The notes: generated by a model not told the origin, from the letters alone. 64,000 nt of DNA from Methanothrix soehngenii GP6 (GCF_000204415.1 NC_015416.1:1426001-1490000); one strand, 5' to 3'. Numbered from the stretch's first letter, positions 47,350 to 56,750 are shown. A program made the numbers and translations.

Positions 47350-48098
47350 GGCAGAACACCTCCTAACGCCAGGGCGGCAGCGAGAGCAGTCACCCGTGCA
47401 ATCTCATTTGTCGCTCCAATGCCGTCACCAGTCGCTCCGCCGAAGTTTCTCTTCGAGACCCATACCAGGTAAAGTGCGGCCAGTTGGGCTGCGGCCAGGA
47501 TCGCCAGTCCGAGAGCTCCAAGGGCGAGTGAGCAGATGACCGCCGATATGACCAGGCCCAGGAGGAATTGGCCCTTATCCGTCCTCTGAATCATTATCTG
47601 CCCAAATCCCTTCTGCAGGGAGCTGGAGAAGGCAGCAAAGGATATCATAGCCTCTTTGGCACTGACCTCTGCGGTGAGAAGTGCCAGGGGCAAGAGCCTT
47701 TCCGGCAGGCTGGACAGGACGGCAAATGCCGCCAGGATTAAAACGACGATATACAGTCCTCCTCCGGTTCCCATGTATACGTCCTTCATCGCAGCGATCT
47801 TCTTCTCCCTTGTACCGTGAGCGATGACACCATCAGCAAAGTCTGCCAGGCCGTCGATGTGGTTTATGCCGCATAGCCAGTAGATAGCGACTATTACCAC
47901 TACGGCAACCAGGCTCGCCGGAAATGCCTGCAGAGCGATGTAGGATACCGTTCCCAGGATCGCCCCCAAAACCAAGCCCACCAGGGGAAAGACATAGACA
48001 TGGTTCATCAGGGCTTCCACCCCCTCCATGGATATGCCTACCGGTATGGCGGATAGCCATCCGAAGCCGGATTTAAGGGCGAACAAGAGGCCTTTCAA
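47334..48098 (-). CDS. cobS: Adenosylcobinamide-GDP ribazoletransferase (cobalamin synthase)
   Basis: 254 residues, multi-spanning membrane protein. NHIDGLADFADGVI and the C-terminal NFGGATGDGIGATNEI are CobS motifs. It joins GDP-cobinamide with alpha-ribazole in the membrane. Overlaps cobY and cobZ, confirming an operon. Confidence 0.95.
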   Translation of the reverse strand: MKGLLFALKSGFGWLSAIPVGISMEGVEALMNHVYVFPLVGLVLGAILGTVSYIALQAFPASLVAVVVIVAIYWLCGINHIDGLADFADGVIAHGTREKKIAAMKDVYMGTGGGLYIVVLILAAFAVLSSLPERLLPLALLTAEVSAKEAMISFAAFSSSLQKGFGQIMIQRTDKGQFLLGLVISAVICSLALGALGLAILAAAQLAALYLVWVSKRNFGGATGDGIGATNEIARVTALAAALALGGVLPWTLW

Positions 48099-48574
48099 TT
48101 CCCGCTCCCCGGATTCGTTGCCGCTCTGGTGTACATGTTGGCTGAGACTCCGCCGATAAGCCCGGCCAGAGCATCATCCAGGAAGGGTCCCAGCCGGGAG
48201 AGTATTCCCGGTTTGGCCTTGTCGTAGCGCACATAATCGAACAGCCCCTTATATCCGCCCACGTACTTGGCTATGCTCAGGCCTATGACCTCGTCCGCGA
48301 TGAGGCAGGTCAGATCGTTCTCATAGTCGGACGGTTTCAGGTTGGGAAGGTTGCGCCTTTCTCCCTCCACCTCCAGGAGGAGGGCGGCGTATATGAGCAG
48401 GGCCAGATTGGGGTCGGACAGAGCTAGGTTCATCTCCCGGCGGAATACGGCTTCTGCTCGCTCGCGCGTCTCCACTCCGGGATGGGGGAAGTATAGCTCC
48501 ATTGCTGCAGATATGATCTCTTCCTCAGTGATTCCCCTGCTCTTCAGCACGTCTCTGATATCTCTGGATGGCAT
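48095..48574 (-). CDS. cobZ: Alpha-ribazole phosphatase CobZ
   Basis: 159 residues, the archaeal CobZ / PgpA-like phosphatase fold (DEVIGLSIAKYVGGYKGLFDYVRYDKAKPG, FLDDALAGLIGG). It supplies alpha-ribazole for CobS. First gene of the cobZ-cobS-cobY operon. Confidence 0.85.
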   Translation of the reverse strand: MPSRDIRDVLKSRGITEEEIISAAMELYFPHPGVETRERAEAVFRREMNLALSDPNLALLIYAALLLEVEGERRNLPNLKPSDYENDLTCLIADEVIGLSIAKYVGGYKGLFDYVRYDKAKPGILSRLGPFLDDALAGLIGGVSANMYTRAATNPGSGN

Positions 48575-48626
48575 GGTAGGGAATGCATGGCCTGGGTAGG
48601 ATAAAAGAATATCCCGGTATCGCGAA

Positions 48627-48637
48627 GTTTTATAAGG
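48627..48637 (+). promoter_or_regulatory. Box A of the PII-like gene
   Basis: gttttataagg lies about 33-43 nt before the ATG at 48670, with SD GGTGAGG at 48656-48662. Confidence 0.55.
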
Positions 48638-48669
48638 TCTTATGGCCGATATATAGGTGAGGAAACTCC

Positions 48670-49020
48670 ATGAAGACCATGGTCAAGATTTTTGTAGATC
48701 ACGAGCATCTCGTCAGAGTCATCAACAGCTTGACGGAGCTTGGAATCACCGGCTTTTATCTCATTGAGTATCAAGGAATGGCACCCACCAACTGGAAGAG
48801 CTTCCAGCTGAGCGAGGATCCCGATATGGCATTGAAGGCCATCCGAGATCATTCAGAGCCCGGAGTCATGGTCAATACCGTTGTAGGCCCAGATAAGTGT
48901 CAGCGGCTCATAAAAGAGCTCGAGGAAGCTTTAAAAGGGATAAGGTTTACCATAATCGGGCACCAGGTTAATTCCATAAAGGTTAAAGGAGACGATAATA
49001 CTCATGCAAAACCTAAATGA
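48670..49020 (+). CDS. PII-like (MJ1244-type) small protein
   Basis: 116 residues with a ferredoxin-like beta-alpha-beta layout (MVKIFVDHEHLVRVINSLTELGITGFYLIEYQG; VVGPDKCQRLIKELEEAL). This resembles archaeal PII-like proteins but lacks the T-loop tyrosine motif of true GlnB. The role is unknown, possibly nucleotide or metabolite sensing. Overlaps the NifU-like gene by 17 nt. Confidence 0.65.
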   Translation: MKTMVKIFVDHEHLVRVINSLTELGITGFYLIEYQGMAPTNWKSFQLSEDPDMALKAIRDHSEPGVMVNTVVGPDKCQRLIKELEEALKGIRFTIIGHQVNSIKVKGDDNTHAKPK

Positions 49021-49231
49021 CGAGGTGGAGGCGGCCCTGGGAAAGATCCGGGAGGGCCTTCGCGTGGACGGCGGAGATGTTGAGCTCGTCGATATCAGTG
49101 ATGGCATTGTGACCGTAAGGCTGCAGGGGCATTGTGCGGGCTGTCCATTCTCCCAGATGACCCTGAAGAACTTCATCGAGAAGGAGCTCGTGAAGAGCGT
49201 CGCTGGGATAAAAGGTGTGGTATCCGTCTAG
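49004..49231 (+). CDS. NifU-like Fe-S scaffold domain protein
   Basis: 75 residues, only the C-terminal NifU domain: VDGGDVELVDISDG and the cluster-binding GHCAGCPFSQMT (C-x2-C). It may carry or deliver a 4Fe-4S cluster. Confidence 0.9.
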   Translation: MQNLNDEVEAALGKIREGLRVDGGDVELVDISDGIVTVRLQGHCAGCPFSQMTLKNFIEKELVKSVAGIKGVVSV

Positions 49232-49314
49232 ATATGACGGGTATCGACCGCATCAATATAGACCAGTGAAACTGCATAAGGGTTATCCGTCGAAGTGGCC
49301 AAGGAGTCTGAAAT

Positions 49315-49539
49315 ATGTTCCCAACTAAGAAGGTACAGAGTCTGGTAGGTAGCAAGATTCAGGTAGAGATGAAGGGATCACCCCGATACGTGCTGGAGGG
49401 TGTTCTCAACAGCGTAGATGAGTACTTGAACCTGCACTTGCTGGAGACCGTGGAGCTGATCGGGGGCGAGAAGACTCGCTCTTTGGGATCGGTCATCCTG
49501 CGCGGCAATAACATCATTCTAATCAGCCCAGTGGAGTGA
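49315..49539 (+). CDS. Sm-like archaeal protein
   Basis: 74 residues. Sm1 (IQVEMKGSPRYVLEGVLNSVDEYLNLHL) and Sm2 (LGSVILRGNNIILIS) motifs are complete. It forms a ring that binds U-rich RNA. The next gene starts directly after the stop. Confidence 0.93.
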   Translation: MFPTKKVQSLVGSKIQVEMKGSPRYVLEGVLNSVDEYLNLHLLETVELIGGEKTRSLGSVILRGNNIILISPVE

Positions 49540-49950
49540 GTGTCGGGGATGTCTGTCGAGGAAGCATTAGATTACATTAAATCGCATCCTGAGGGAGCCC
49601 TGCAAAGCGATCTATGGAAGGCTCTGAAGATCGATTCCAGAAAATGCTCTCGCATAGTGGCCAAGCTGCTCAAAGATCGCCATATTACCCGAGAGGTGGA
49701 GTCGGTCGACGGCATCAGGACTTATAGGCTCTTTTGCGTCAGCAGGACTAGCGGCAGACGTTTCGATCCTCTTATGGCTCTGGATGCCTTTGAGCCCTGC
49801 GCCGGCTGCATAGAGGAATGCATTCCCGAGCATTGCGCCAGCCTGAGCGAGTGGATATTCTCAATTGTTATGAGCTCAGACGAGGTGGCTCCTTCCAATG
49901 CAATTCAAGAGGAGGGGGGCAGCCAGGCATTGCGCTCTCCCTCATCATAA
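49540..49950 (+). CDS. Winged-helix protein with a C-terminal Cys cluster
   Basis: 136 residues. An N-terminal winged helix (3-70, with ALQSDLWKALKIDSRKCSRIVAKL as the recognition part) and a cysteine group CAGC-x3-C-x4-C followed by LSEWI (about residues 88-105). The combination of a winged helix and a C..C...C....C-x-L-x-x-W group resembles the Fe-S end of archaeal TFE-beta (hRPC39 family); otherwise a MarR/Lrp-like regulator. Coupled to the SmAP gene. Confidence 0.65.
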   Translation: MSGMSVEEALDYIKSHPEGALQSDLWKALKIDSRKCSRIVAKLLKDRHITREVESVDGIRTYRLFCVSRTSGRRFDPLMALDAFEPCAGCIEECIPEHCASLSEWIFSIVMSSDEVAPSNAIQEEGGSQALRSPSS

Positions 49951-50039
49951 TCAATCCTTTTTTAAGAAAAGAAAATGAGCAAAGAAAATACGTAAGTTAG
50001 GATCTGCCTGCCCATCGATAAAAACCTGCGAAATGGGAT

Positions 50040-50348
50040 TCAGGTGCTTATCTGGTCTGCGCCGAATCCCTTCTTGACCAGGATATCCTTGATCCTTTGT
50101 ATATGATTGCCTTGAAGCTCGATCAGACTGTCCTTTACCGTCCCGCCGCAGGCCAGCTTGGATTTCAGGTGAGTGCACAGCTCCTGCAGATCGATCTCAT
50201 GAGGATCAATGCCCTGGATAACTGTCACCTCTTTTCCATATCTACGCTTCTGAACTTTGACTACGATCCTTTGCTGCTCCTTGGCAACCTCCTCGCAGAT
50301 GCATAGCTCCTGTGGAAGGCCGCAGACGGCACACATTTGAGAACTCAT
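50040..50348 (-). CDS. sui1: Translation initiation factor 1 (SUI1/aIF1)
   Basis: 102 residues. N-terminal C-x2-C ... C-x-C group ([15 protein letters not shown]) typical of archaeal aIF1, then the SUI1 fold ([27 protein letters not shown]). It controls start-codon selection on the small subunit, which bears on the unusual start codons suggested in this window. Confidence 0.93.
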   Translation of the reverse strand: MSSQMCAVCGLPQELCICEEVAKEQQRIVVKVQKRRYGKEVTVIQGIDPHEIDLQELCTHLKSKLACGGTVKDSLIELQGNHIQRIKDILVKKGFGADQIST

Positions 50349-50417
50349 TTGGTGGCAGTTACCTCCATAATATATCTCACTACAGGCTGATTATGCTATT
50401 AAAATCTGATGGTGACC

Positions 50418-52778
50418 TCACGGCTTTGTCCGCCCCTGCCTTCGTATGTCATTGATCTTTCTTGATACAATCTCCAACAGGAATATCAAGAGGGCGATGA
50501 TGAGCAGAGCGTCCCTTCTGGATACCCTCTCTTCTGTCATCCTCTGGCTGACCCGAGATGCTTCTGCAATCAGGCTCCTCCCCGCTTCCTCCTCGGTGAA
50601 GACCTTGCCTCCATTGGCCATGATCAGGCTGGGAAGATCTGGATTGTATCCGATGTATCTGTACTCCAGGGGGTAGTTGACAGCAACTCCGTAGTCTCCT
50701 ATATAGTAGATGCCGCTGCTGTTGGGAGTAAACGTCGCCGTGTATCTATTGTCCCCTATCTTTTCCACGTTCGCCCCGGGCAGGCTGGGCCGGGAGTTGC
50801 TGGCAATGGTGATCTGCAAGGGAGTGTTCTGCCATCCATCCTCTCCCTCCACTCTGTCTTCCTGCGGCCGGGGATCGCCCACCGCCCAGTTGACGACGGA
50901 GGATATCAGCTGAGAGCTGGGGCTGCGATATAGCAGACCGGCCCAGGAAATGCCGTTGTCTGTGGTCAGGGCCGCTACCCTCCCCAGGCCGTAACGCCAG
51001 ACGGTGAGGACGGGCTTGCCATCGGTCAGTGCCACCAGCCTCAAAGAGCCGGGTTTGGGGGTGACATCATTGAAGCCAGTGATGGTGGCGTTCAGCTCCA
51101 GATCGGTGGTGATATAGTGGTTCTGGTTGACCACTGCCAGGTCGTAGCTAGTGATGTTCTTCTCCGGCGGCCTCGTCTCCTCGGGCAGAGGGGTGCTGAT
51201 GGTGGTCAGAGAGTCGGGATAAACGAAATAGGTGAACTCCGAGCCCGTGCTGCTGGCGATATCCGGGAAGCTACCCGTCGCGCCAGGGATGGCCTGGACC
51301 TGAATCAGCCTGGTGGTGATGTTCATCTCCCGGATCAGCTCCTTGGATCGTACTACGACATCCCCATAGTTCTGGAGGTTTCCATCGGAGAGGACAATCA
51401 TCTCCCCCTCGCCTCCGCTGGCCTGGATCATATCTCTGGCCAGCTCGAGGCCAGAGTCAAGATAGCTGTTTTCCGTTCCTGTGGGGGCAAGGGTAGCGAT
51501 TCTGTCCGCGAGGACGTTCTGGCTCCGGGATAAGGGCACGGGATCGATCACATTATAGGCCCGGGTTCCAAAGACCACCAGTCCCACATTGTAATCCTGG
51601 AACTGGGGGGAATGCAACAGCTCCACCGCCAGGGCTTTCTCATAGTCTAGCAGGGTGGTCCCGTCCTTGGTGAGAGTGGACAGCAGGCTGAAGGAGATGT
51701 CCAGGACGAAGATGAGCGTCTTGCCTCCCTCAAAGCGGCTGGGAAAGGACTGCACAGGCAGGAACCTCTCCAGAGTCGAGTTGCGGTATTCTCCCAGGTC
51801 GTAGGAATTCTTGCCTCCCACTACCACCAGGCCGCCACCCTCGCGCACATAATCCTCCAGCCGGTCGAGGCTCGAGCTGTATTCGATATCGTCAAGGATA
51901 ATGGACTTATAGCTATCCAGGCTGGGGGGAAGCTCAGAGGCTGCAGTCAGCTTATAAAGATCATCCAGGTTCTGGGCCAGGGACGAGTCGCTTGAGGTGA
52001 GGAGGAGAACCTCCGGCTTGGGGACGACATATATCGACTTCTGGTAAACATCGTTTGCCGGCTGCATATCCGGGGCGATCACCGCTCTGAGGATATGGTT
52101 TCCCGTCTCCAGGAAGGAATGAGAGATCTTGATCGAGGCGCTCCCATTGGCCTGGATCTGGTCGCTGTAGATCTTTTTCTCATCGGCATAGACCGATAGG
52201 GGTCCGCTGTAGTCAAGGGAGCTTCTCACCATCACCCGGAAGGGGTAGTCCCCTCCCAGGACAGCGGTGTTTGGTCCTGATATCTCCACCCCGGCATCGC
52301 CTTTCACCGGATCGATGTCCAGGGCAAAGACAGTGCTATTCGAGCTCCTGGCCAGGGCGAGGGCATCTTCTAGCGATCGGCCGCTATTGCTGTAGCCATC
52401 CGTCACCAGGAGGATTGTGCTTCCTGGAAGGGCATGCTGGAGGATCCTGTCCCCCAGGGGAGTCGAGTCACCGGAGAATGTGCGCAAAGAAGCCCCGGTC
52501 AGATCGGCAACTCGTGCCGCCACATCGGGATCGAATACCGTCATCGATCCGGTCTTGTCATCCAGGACGGTGATGCTCGGCTTTTGCGATTGGACGACCT
52601 GGGTTTGAACAAAATAGGGGTTTGCAGCCGCTGCCAGTATCAAGCAGAAGATCAGCAGCCTGGAGAGGGCGAGGATCTTATTCCTGGCCCGAAGGTGGAC
52701 GTAGACCAGCCCCAACAGGGCTAGGGGTGGCAGGGCCCAGAGGAGTTCCGGCCGAGCGAAATAGAGATCCTGGATCAT
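50418..52778 (-). CDS. Membrane protein with vWA domains
   Basis: 786 residues. Two N-terminal helices, a first vWA-like region (VLDDKTGSM), a beta-sandwich region, a second full vWA with MIDAS DISFS (VLDISFSLLS) and a C-terminal helix. It is the second gene of a Bat-like pair, overlapping the next by 4 nt. Such proteins often act with MoxR ATPases; none is seen here. Function unknown. Confidence 0.8.
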   Translation of the reverse strand: MIQDLYFARPELLWALPPLALLGLVYVHLRARNKILALSRLLIFCLILAAAANPYFVQTQVVQSQKPSITVLDDKTGSMTVFDPDVAARVADLTGASLRTFSGDSTPLGDRILQHALPGSTILLVTDGYSNSGRSLEDALALARSSNSTVFALDIDPVKGDAGVEISGPNTAVLGGDYPFRVMVRSSLDYSGPLSVYADEKKIYSDQIQANGSASIKISHSFLETGNHILRAVIAPDMQPANDVYQKSIYVVPKPEVLLLTSSDSSLAQNLDDLYKLTAASELPPSLDSYKSIILDDIEYSSSLDRLEDYVREGGGLVVVGGKNSYDLGEYRNSTLERFLPVQSFPSRFEGGKTLIFVLDISFSLLSTLTKDGTTLLDYEKALAVELLHSPQFQDYNVGLVVFGTRAYNVIDPVPLSRSQNVLADRIATLAPTGTENSYLDSGLELARDMIQASGGEGEMIVLSDGNLQNYGDVVVRSKELIREMNITTRLIQVQAIPGATGSFPDIASSTGSEFTYFVYPDSLTTISTPLPEETRPPEKNITSYDLAVVNQNHYITTDLELNATITGFNDVTPKPGSLRLVALTDGKPVLTVWRYGLGRVAALTTDNGISWAGLLYRSPSSQLISSVVNWAVGDPRPQEDRVEGEDGWQNTPLQITIASNSRPSLPGANVEKIGDNRYTATFTPNSSGIYYIGDYGVAVNYPLEYRYIGYNPDLPSLIMANGGKVFTEEEAGRSLIAEASRVSQRMTEERVSRRDALLIIALLIFLLEIVSRKINDIRRQGRTKP

Positions 52779-54517
52779 GTCTCCCTCCTCCAGCGCATGA
52801 TGGCCAGCTCCAGAATGATGGCCAGGGCGGCTAGGGCTATCACCCAGGGGGATAAATCCCTCTGTACAATGGTATTGCGAACCACTCCTAGAAATTCACC
52901 CTGCTCGAAATCTCGGCTGCGGAGAAGGGAGGACTCGGTGGGGTTGTACATGTTCGCCGCCACCGTTCGTCCCTGGAAGCGATAGATTCCCACCTCGTCC
53001 AGGGAAATAGTGCTGGCGATGAGGCTGATGCTGGGGGTTTGGATGGTGGATTGCTCGCCTGTGGCTATGATCTCCCCGGTCTTCCGGTTGGAGTCTTCTA
53101 TATCCGGCACCCCCGTCATCCAGTTGATCATCTGATACCAGAATATGGGGTATTCGGGGCGCAGATAGAAGTCCGAGTCCATCTCCAGGCCGTCATAGAT
53201 CACAATCCCCTCGCCCAGCCGCCAGTAGGCGAGGATGGGGGCACCATTGGCTTCCACCATGGTGGTCGCGCCCCTGCGAGCAGCAGCGTCCGGGTAGCTG
53301 TAAATCCCGATCTCATCGAAGTGCAGGCCCTCGGCAAAACCAAAATTTCTCACCCAAAGCCTGGTGGGGCCGGGGAGCTTTCCCGTCACCCTCACCGGGA
53401 GATATTGGGGGCTCTCAAGATCGAAGGGGAGGTAGATCACCCGGCCGCCGTCGATGTAGCGGTTGAGCTCGCCATCGGCCGAGGCATTCCTTGCCAGGAC
53501 GATCAGATCGAAGTCCGAGTACCTGCCTGAGGTCATAACAATAACATTTGGCAGGGACTGGAGGGCTTTTAGGGCTGGCCCGGCCTCGCCCAGATAAAGA
53601 ACGTCCCTCTTAGCCTGGTCTGGCACATAGACATAAGCCCGGTTGTCCCAGGAGATGGCGTCCTCAATGTCCAGAGAGATCTCATTCACCCCGGGATAGG
53701 CGGTGAAGGATAGGTAGTAGTCGCCGTCCTGTGGGATTGCAGCTGCCTGGCTGGTCTTGCCGCCCGGGCCGGTGATGGTAATGGGTATGGTTCTTGTCGG
53801 GCCGTAGTTGTGAATCAGAGCAGTATGGTTTACGTATCCCGTTCCCGGCACATTCCAGCCCTCTGTCAGGGCCAGGTTGTTCCCTCCCTGGTATGAGTCG
53901 GCAAAGACTATTCCCACCCGGCCGCCGGCCTCGATGAGATTGCGGGTGACATCGGGATCGTCTCCCGTCCAGCTGATGAAATCCGAGACCAGAAGAATAT
54001 CCCCCCCGGTGCTGCCCAGGAGTATGCTGGCCTGGGTCAGTGCGCTGGAGAGGTCTGCTGAGACTGCAGCCGGCTTAAATTGTGGGAGTTGATCTCGGGC
54101 CTCAGCTGGACTGCCCTCGGTGAGGACCGTTTGTGGAACGTTTTTTGCTAAGATGATGCTGATTCTCTCATAGCGGTCGAGGTATGAACGGATGATGTTC
54201 TGGGCGGGGGAGAATGAGGACTGCATGCTCGCAGAGCCGTCCAGGACTACTACCAGATGGCTGCTTGCCGGCCCCTGTTCGTTGGTGTAGGGCCCGGCTG
54301 CGGCGAGGGAGAGAGAGCAGATGGCCAAGAGCTGCACCCAGAAGAGGGGATCGCTTATCAGACGGCTGAGGACGGCGGTGCGCTTCGCCTCCCCCTCTCG
54401 CAAGAACTGGATGGAGGAGAAGCGGATCTCCTTTGGCTGGGGCCGGATGAGGTAGATTATTACCAGGGGTATTATGCCAAGGAGGCCCAAAAGGGCAATG
54501 GGATTGCTGAAGGGCAT
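52775..54517 (-). CDS. BatA/aerotolerance-type vWA membrane protein
   Basis: 580 residues. N-terminal BatA motif (PIALLGLLGIIPLVIIYLIRPQPKEIRFSSIQFL), a vWA domain with MIDAS DGSAS (VVVLDGSASM), an extracellular beta-rich middle, and a C-terminal helix. Same layout as bacterial BatA-type proteins. First gene of the pair, divergent from the fwd cluster. Confidence 0.82.
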   Translation of the reverse strand: MPFSNPIALLGLLGIIPLVIIYLIRPQPKEIRFSSIQFLREGEAKRTAVLSRLISDPLFWVQLLAICSLSLAAAGPYTNEQGPASSHLVVVLDGSASMQSSFSPAQNIIRSYLDRYERISIILAKNVPQTVLTEGSPAEARDQLPQFKPAAVSADLSSALTQASILLGSTGGDILLVSDFISWTGDDPDVTRNLIEAGGRVGIVFADSYQGGNNLALTEGWNVPGTGYVNHTALIHNYGPTRTIPITITGPGGKTSQAAAIPQDGDYYLSFTAYPGVNEISLDIEDAISWDNRAYVYVPDQAKRDVLYLGEAGPALKALQSLPNVIVMTSGRYSDFDLIVLARNASADGELNRYIDGGRVIYLPFDLESPQYLPVRVTGKLPGPTRLWVRNFGFAEGLHFDEIGIYSYPDAAARRGATTMVEANGAPILAYWRLGEGIVIYDGLEMDSDFYLRPEYPIFWYQMINWMTGVPDIEDSNRKTGEIIATGEQSTIQTPSISLIASTISLDEVGIYRFQGRTVAANMYNPTESSLLRSRDFEQGEFLGVVRNTIVQRDLSPWVIALAALAIILELAIMRWRRET

Positions 54518-54621
54518 TGAAAAGACAATTCCTGAAGAAGTATGAAAAGCTTTGCGCAGGCAATAAATATGATCGAGATTGATGTTACTGCTGTATCCTT
54601 CCCAAACTGAGGTATCTGGTT

Positions 54622-55083
54622 ATGGTAAGCGCCATGGAGATTTATATGCTATTGCCCAAGACCAACTGCAAGAAGTGCGGGCTTCCCACCTGCATGGCTT
54701 TTGCCGTGGGCCTCTTGGGCCGGGAGAAGAAGCTGGAGGAGTGCACTCCTCTATTCGAAGAGAAGAAATATGAGGCGAAGCTCGCCAAGCTGAAGGAGAT
54801 CGTGGCTCCACTGGAGAGCGCCTCAGAGACCGGCCTTGTCATTCATCCGGAGAAGTGTTTTGGCTGCGGCAACTGCGTGATCGCCTGTCCGGTGAATGTG
54901 GCGGCCGAGCCCACCAGGGTCGGCGCTGGCCTCGGTCCGGAGGGGGATCGTGTCATCCTCCGGGTGGAGGACGGGGTGGTAGTGGCCAATAACCTGCAAG
55001 AATGCAAGCGCTTCGGGCCGAATAAGATTCTGTGCAATGCCTGCACTGCGACCTGTCCGAGCAAGGCCATAGAGTTCGTCTGA
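54622..55083 (+). CDS. Fe-S protein of the formylmethanofuran dehydrogenase cluster
   Basis: 153 residues. N-terminal 4Fe-4S segment of the corrinoid Fe-S protein type (LLPKTNCKKCGLPTCMAFAV), linker, then a ferredoxin-like region with CFGCGNCVIACP and CNACTATCP (two 4Fe-4S). Probably passes electrons to the formylmethanofuran dehydrogenase subunits encoded after it. SD GAGGT 8 nt before ATG 54622. Confidence 0.85.
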   Translation: MVSAMEIYMLLPKTNCKKCGLPTCMAFAVGLLGREKKLEECTPLFEEKKYEAKLAKLKEIVAPLESASETGLVIHPEKCFGCGNCVIACPVNVAAEPTRVGAGLGPEGDRVILRVEDGVVVANNLQECKRFGPNKILCNACTATCPSKAIEFV

Positions 55084-55093
55084 GGTGATGCAG

Positions 55094-56332
55094 ATGACAG
55101 AATTCAATTATAAGACCTGTACAGGCTGCTCGCTCATATGCGAGGACATACTTTTTCCGGACGCTGGCTCTGGGTCTGTCTCCCAGGCCAGGAACCTCTG
55201 CCGCAAAGGCCAGGCCCACTATCAGGCCCTATTCAGCGAGAGGACGGGGCCTCTGGTGGAGGGCAGTGAGGTTTCTTTAGATCAGGCGATAGAAAGGGCG
55301 GCGGAGATTTTAAGGAACGCCAGCGCGCCCGTGATCTACGGCTGGTCCAACTGCACCCTGGAGGCGCAGGAGGTGGGGCTCGCCCTGGCGGCGAAGATCG
55401 GGGCGTTCGTTGATGATCCCTCCAGTTATTGCGAGGGGCAGCTCATGGAGAGGATCCTCTCCGGGAAGATTCCCAGTTGCACTCTGGATGATGTGCGCAA
55501 CTTCGCTGATACCTCCATCTTCTGGGGTTCGGACCCATCCAGCACCCAGCCCAGGCATCTGTCCCGGTTCTCCTATTTCCCCCGAGGCGAGAAAAGGCAG
55601 AAGAGCTACGAGGAGGAGAGGACCTGTATCGTGGTGGATGTGAGGGAGTCGCCCACCGCCCGGCTTTGTCCCAACACCACCTATCGGGTCTTGCCTGGAG
55701 AGGATCTGCAGTTCCTGGAGGCGATCCTGGCGGTGCTGGAGGGGAAAATCCCCAAGTTCGGGGACAAGAAGAAGATGATTGAGCTTGGCTCCATAATCAA
55801 GAAGACCGAGTACGGGGTGATCTTCCCCGGTCCGGCTATGCTCGTCTCCCTGCAGGATCAGATGGATCGGTTCGAGGAGTTGGTTCGACGGCTGAATGAG
55901 ATCACCACATTCAAGGTGGTTCCCATGACCGGCCAATACAATTCCCGCGGGTACAGCCAGCTATTGTTCGACCGGACAGGAAGGGTCAAAGGGGTCAAGT
56001 TCACTGCCTCCGGAGAGGCGGCGGAGGCCCCCAGCCTGGTGGAGGCGGTGAAGGGGGCGGACGGCATTTTGGTTCTGGGCTCTGATCCCCTGCTGGATCT
56101 GCCTCTTGGCCTGGCGAGGGCTTTTGCTGCTGCCCCCATCGTCGCCATCGATCCCCGCCGGTCCCTGACCGCAGATGTTGCCCGGGTGGTGATTCCTTCT
56201 GCCATATCAGGTCTGGAGACCAAGGGCACGGCGCTGAGAACGGATGGGGTGCGGATCACCTTCGAGCCATCAATGAAGACCAACCAGCTTGCGGATGAAC
56301 AGATTTTGACCAGGATCATGGAGGCGATTTGA
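55094..56332 (+). CDS. fwdB: Formylmethanofuran dehydrogenase subunit B
   Basis: 412 residues. 4Fe-4S binding N-terminus (CTGCSLICEDI), pterin-binding folds, and the Cys in DDPSSYCEGQ where Mo or W is bound. It catalyses CO2 reduction to formylmethanofuran or the reverse. Next to subunit D; A and C are not in the window. Start 55094 (SD GAGGTG 6 nt upstream). Confidence 0.93.
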   Translation: MTEFNYKTCTGCSLICEDILFPDAGSGSVSQARNLCRKGQAHYQALFSERTGPLVEGSEVSLDQAIERAAEILRNASAPVIYGWSNCTLEAQEVGLALAAKIGAFVDDPSSYCEGQLMERILSGKIPSCTLDDVRNFADTSIFWGSDPSSTQPRHLSRFSYFPRGEKRQKSYEEERTCIVVDVRESPTARLCPNTTYRVLPGEDLQFLEAILAVLEGKIPKFGDKKKMIELGSIIKKTEYGVIFPGPAMLVSLQDQMDRFEELVRRLNEITTFKVVPMTGQYNSRGYSQLLFDRTGRVKGVKFTASGEAAEAPSLVEAVKGADGILVLGSDPLLDLPLGLARAFAAAPIVAIDPRRSLTADVARVVIPSAISGLETKGTALRTDGVRITFEPSMKTNQLADEQILTRIMEAI

Positions 56333-56333
56333 A

Positions 56334-56720
56334 ATGGCAGTGGATGTGAAGGTTGTCACCTACCAGGATATCTTCCAGTACGGGGCGGGAAAGATGGGAT
56401 TGCACTCGGAGGAGTATCTCAAACTCAGTGCCAGCATCATCCTGGACAAGGGGGATATGGCCAGCCTGGGGGTAGCAGAGGGGGGGAAGGTTCTGCTGGA
56501 AAACGAGCTGAACCGGATTGTGCTGAATGCCACAGCCTCTGTCGATAAGCCCCATCCGGGTCTGGCGTTCATGATAAAAAGCCCCTGGTCCAATCAGCTG
56601 GAGGGGGATGAGTCCTGCCCGGCCGGTGCTTCGGGGTTCAGGGGGATTCGGGCAGTGGTATCCCCCAGCAGTGAGGGCATCACCCAGATGGATGAGATCC
56701 TGCAGAGGCTGCGGGCCTAG
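56334..56720 (+). CDS. fwdD: Formylmethanofuran dehydrogenase subunit D
   Basis: 128 residues. Molybdopterin-dinucleotide-binding domain (YGAGKMGLHSEEYLKLSASIILDKGDM; MIKSPWSNQL). Directly follows subunit B with a good SD (ggaggcg). Confidence 0.93.
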   Translation: MAVDVKVVTYQDIFQYGAGKMGLHSEEYLKLSASIILDKGDMASLGVAEGGKVLLENELNRIVLNATASVDKPHPGLAFMIKSPWSNQLEGDESCPAGASGFRGIRAVVSPSSEGITQMDEILQRLRA

Positions 56721-56750
56721 GGCAAGGGCCCCGGAAAGGAGGATTCTGAC

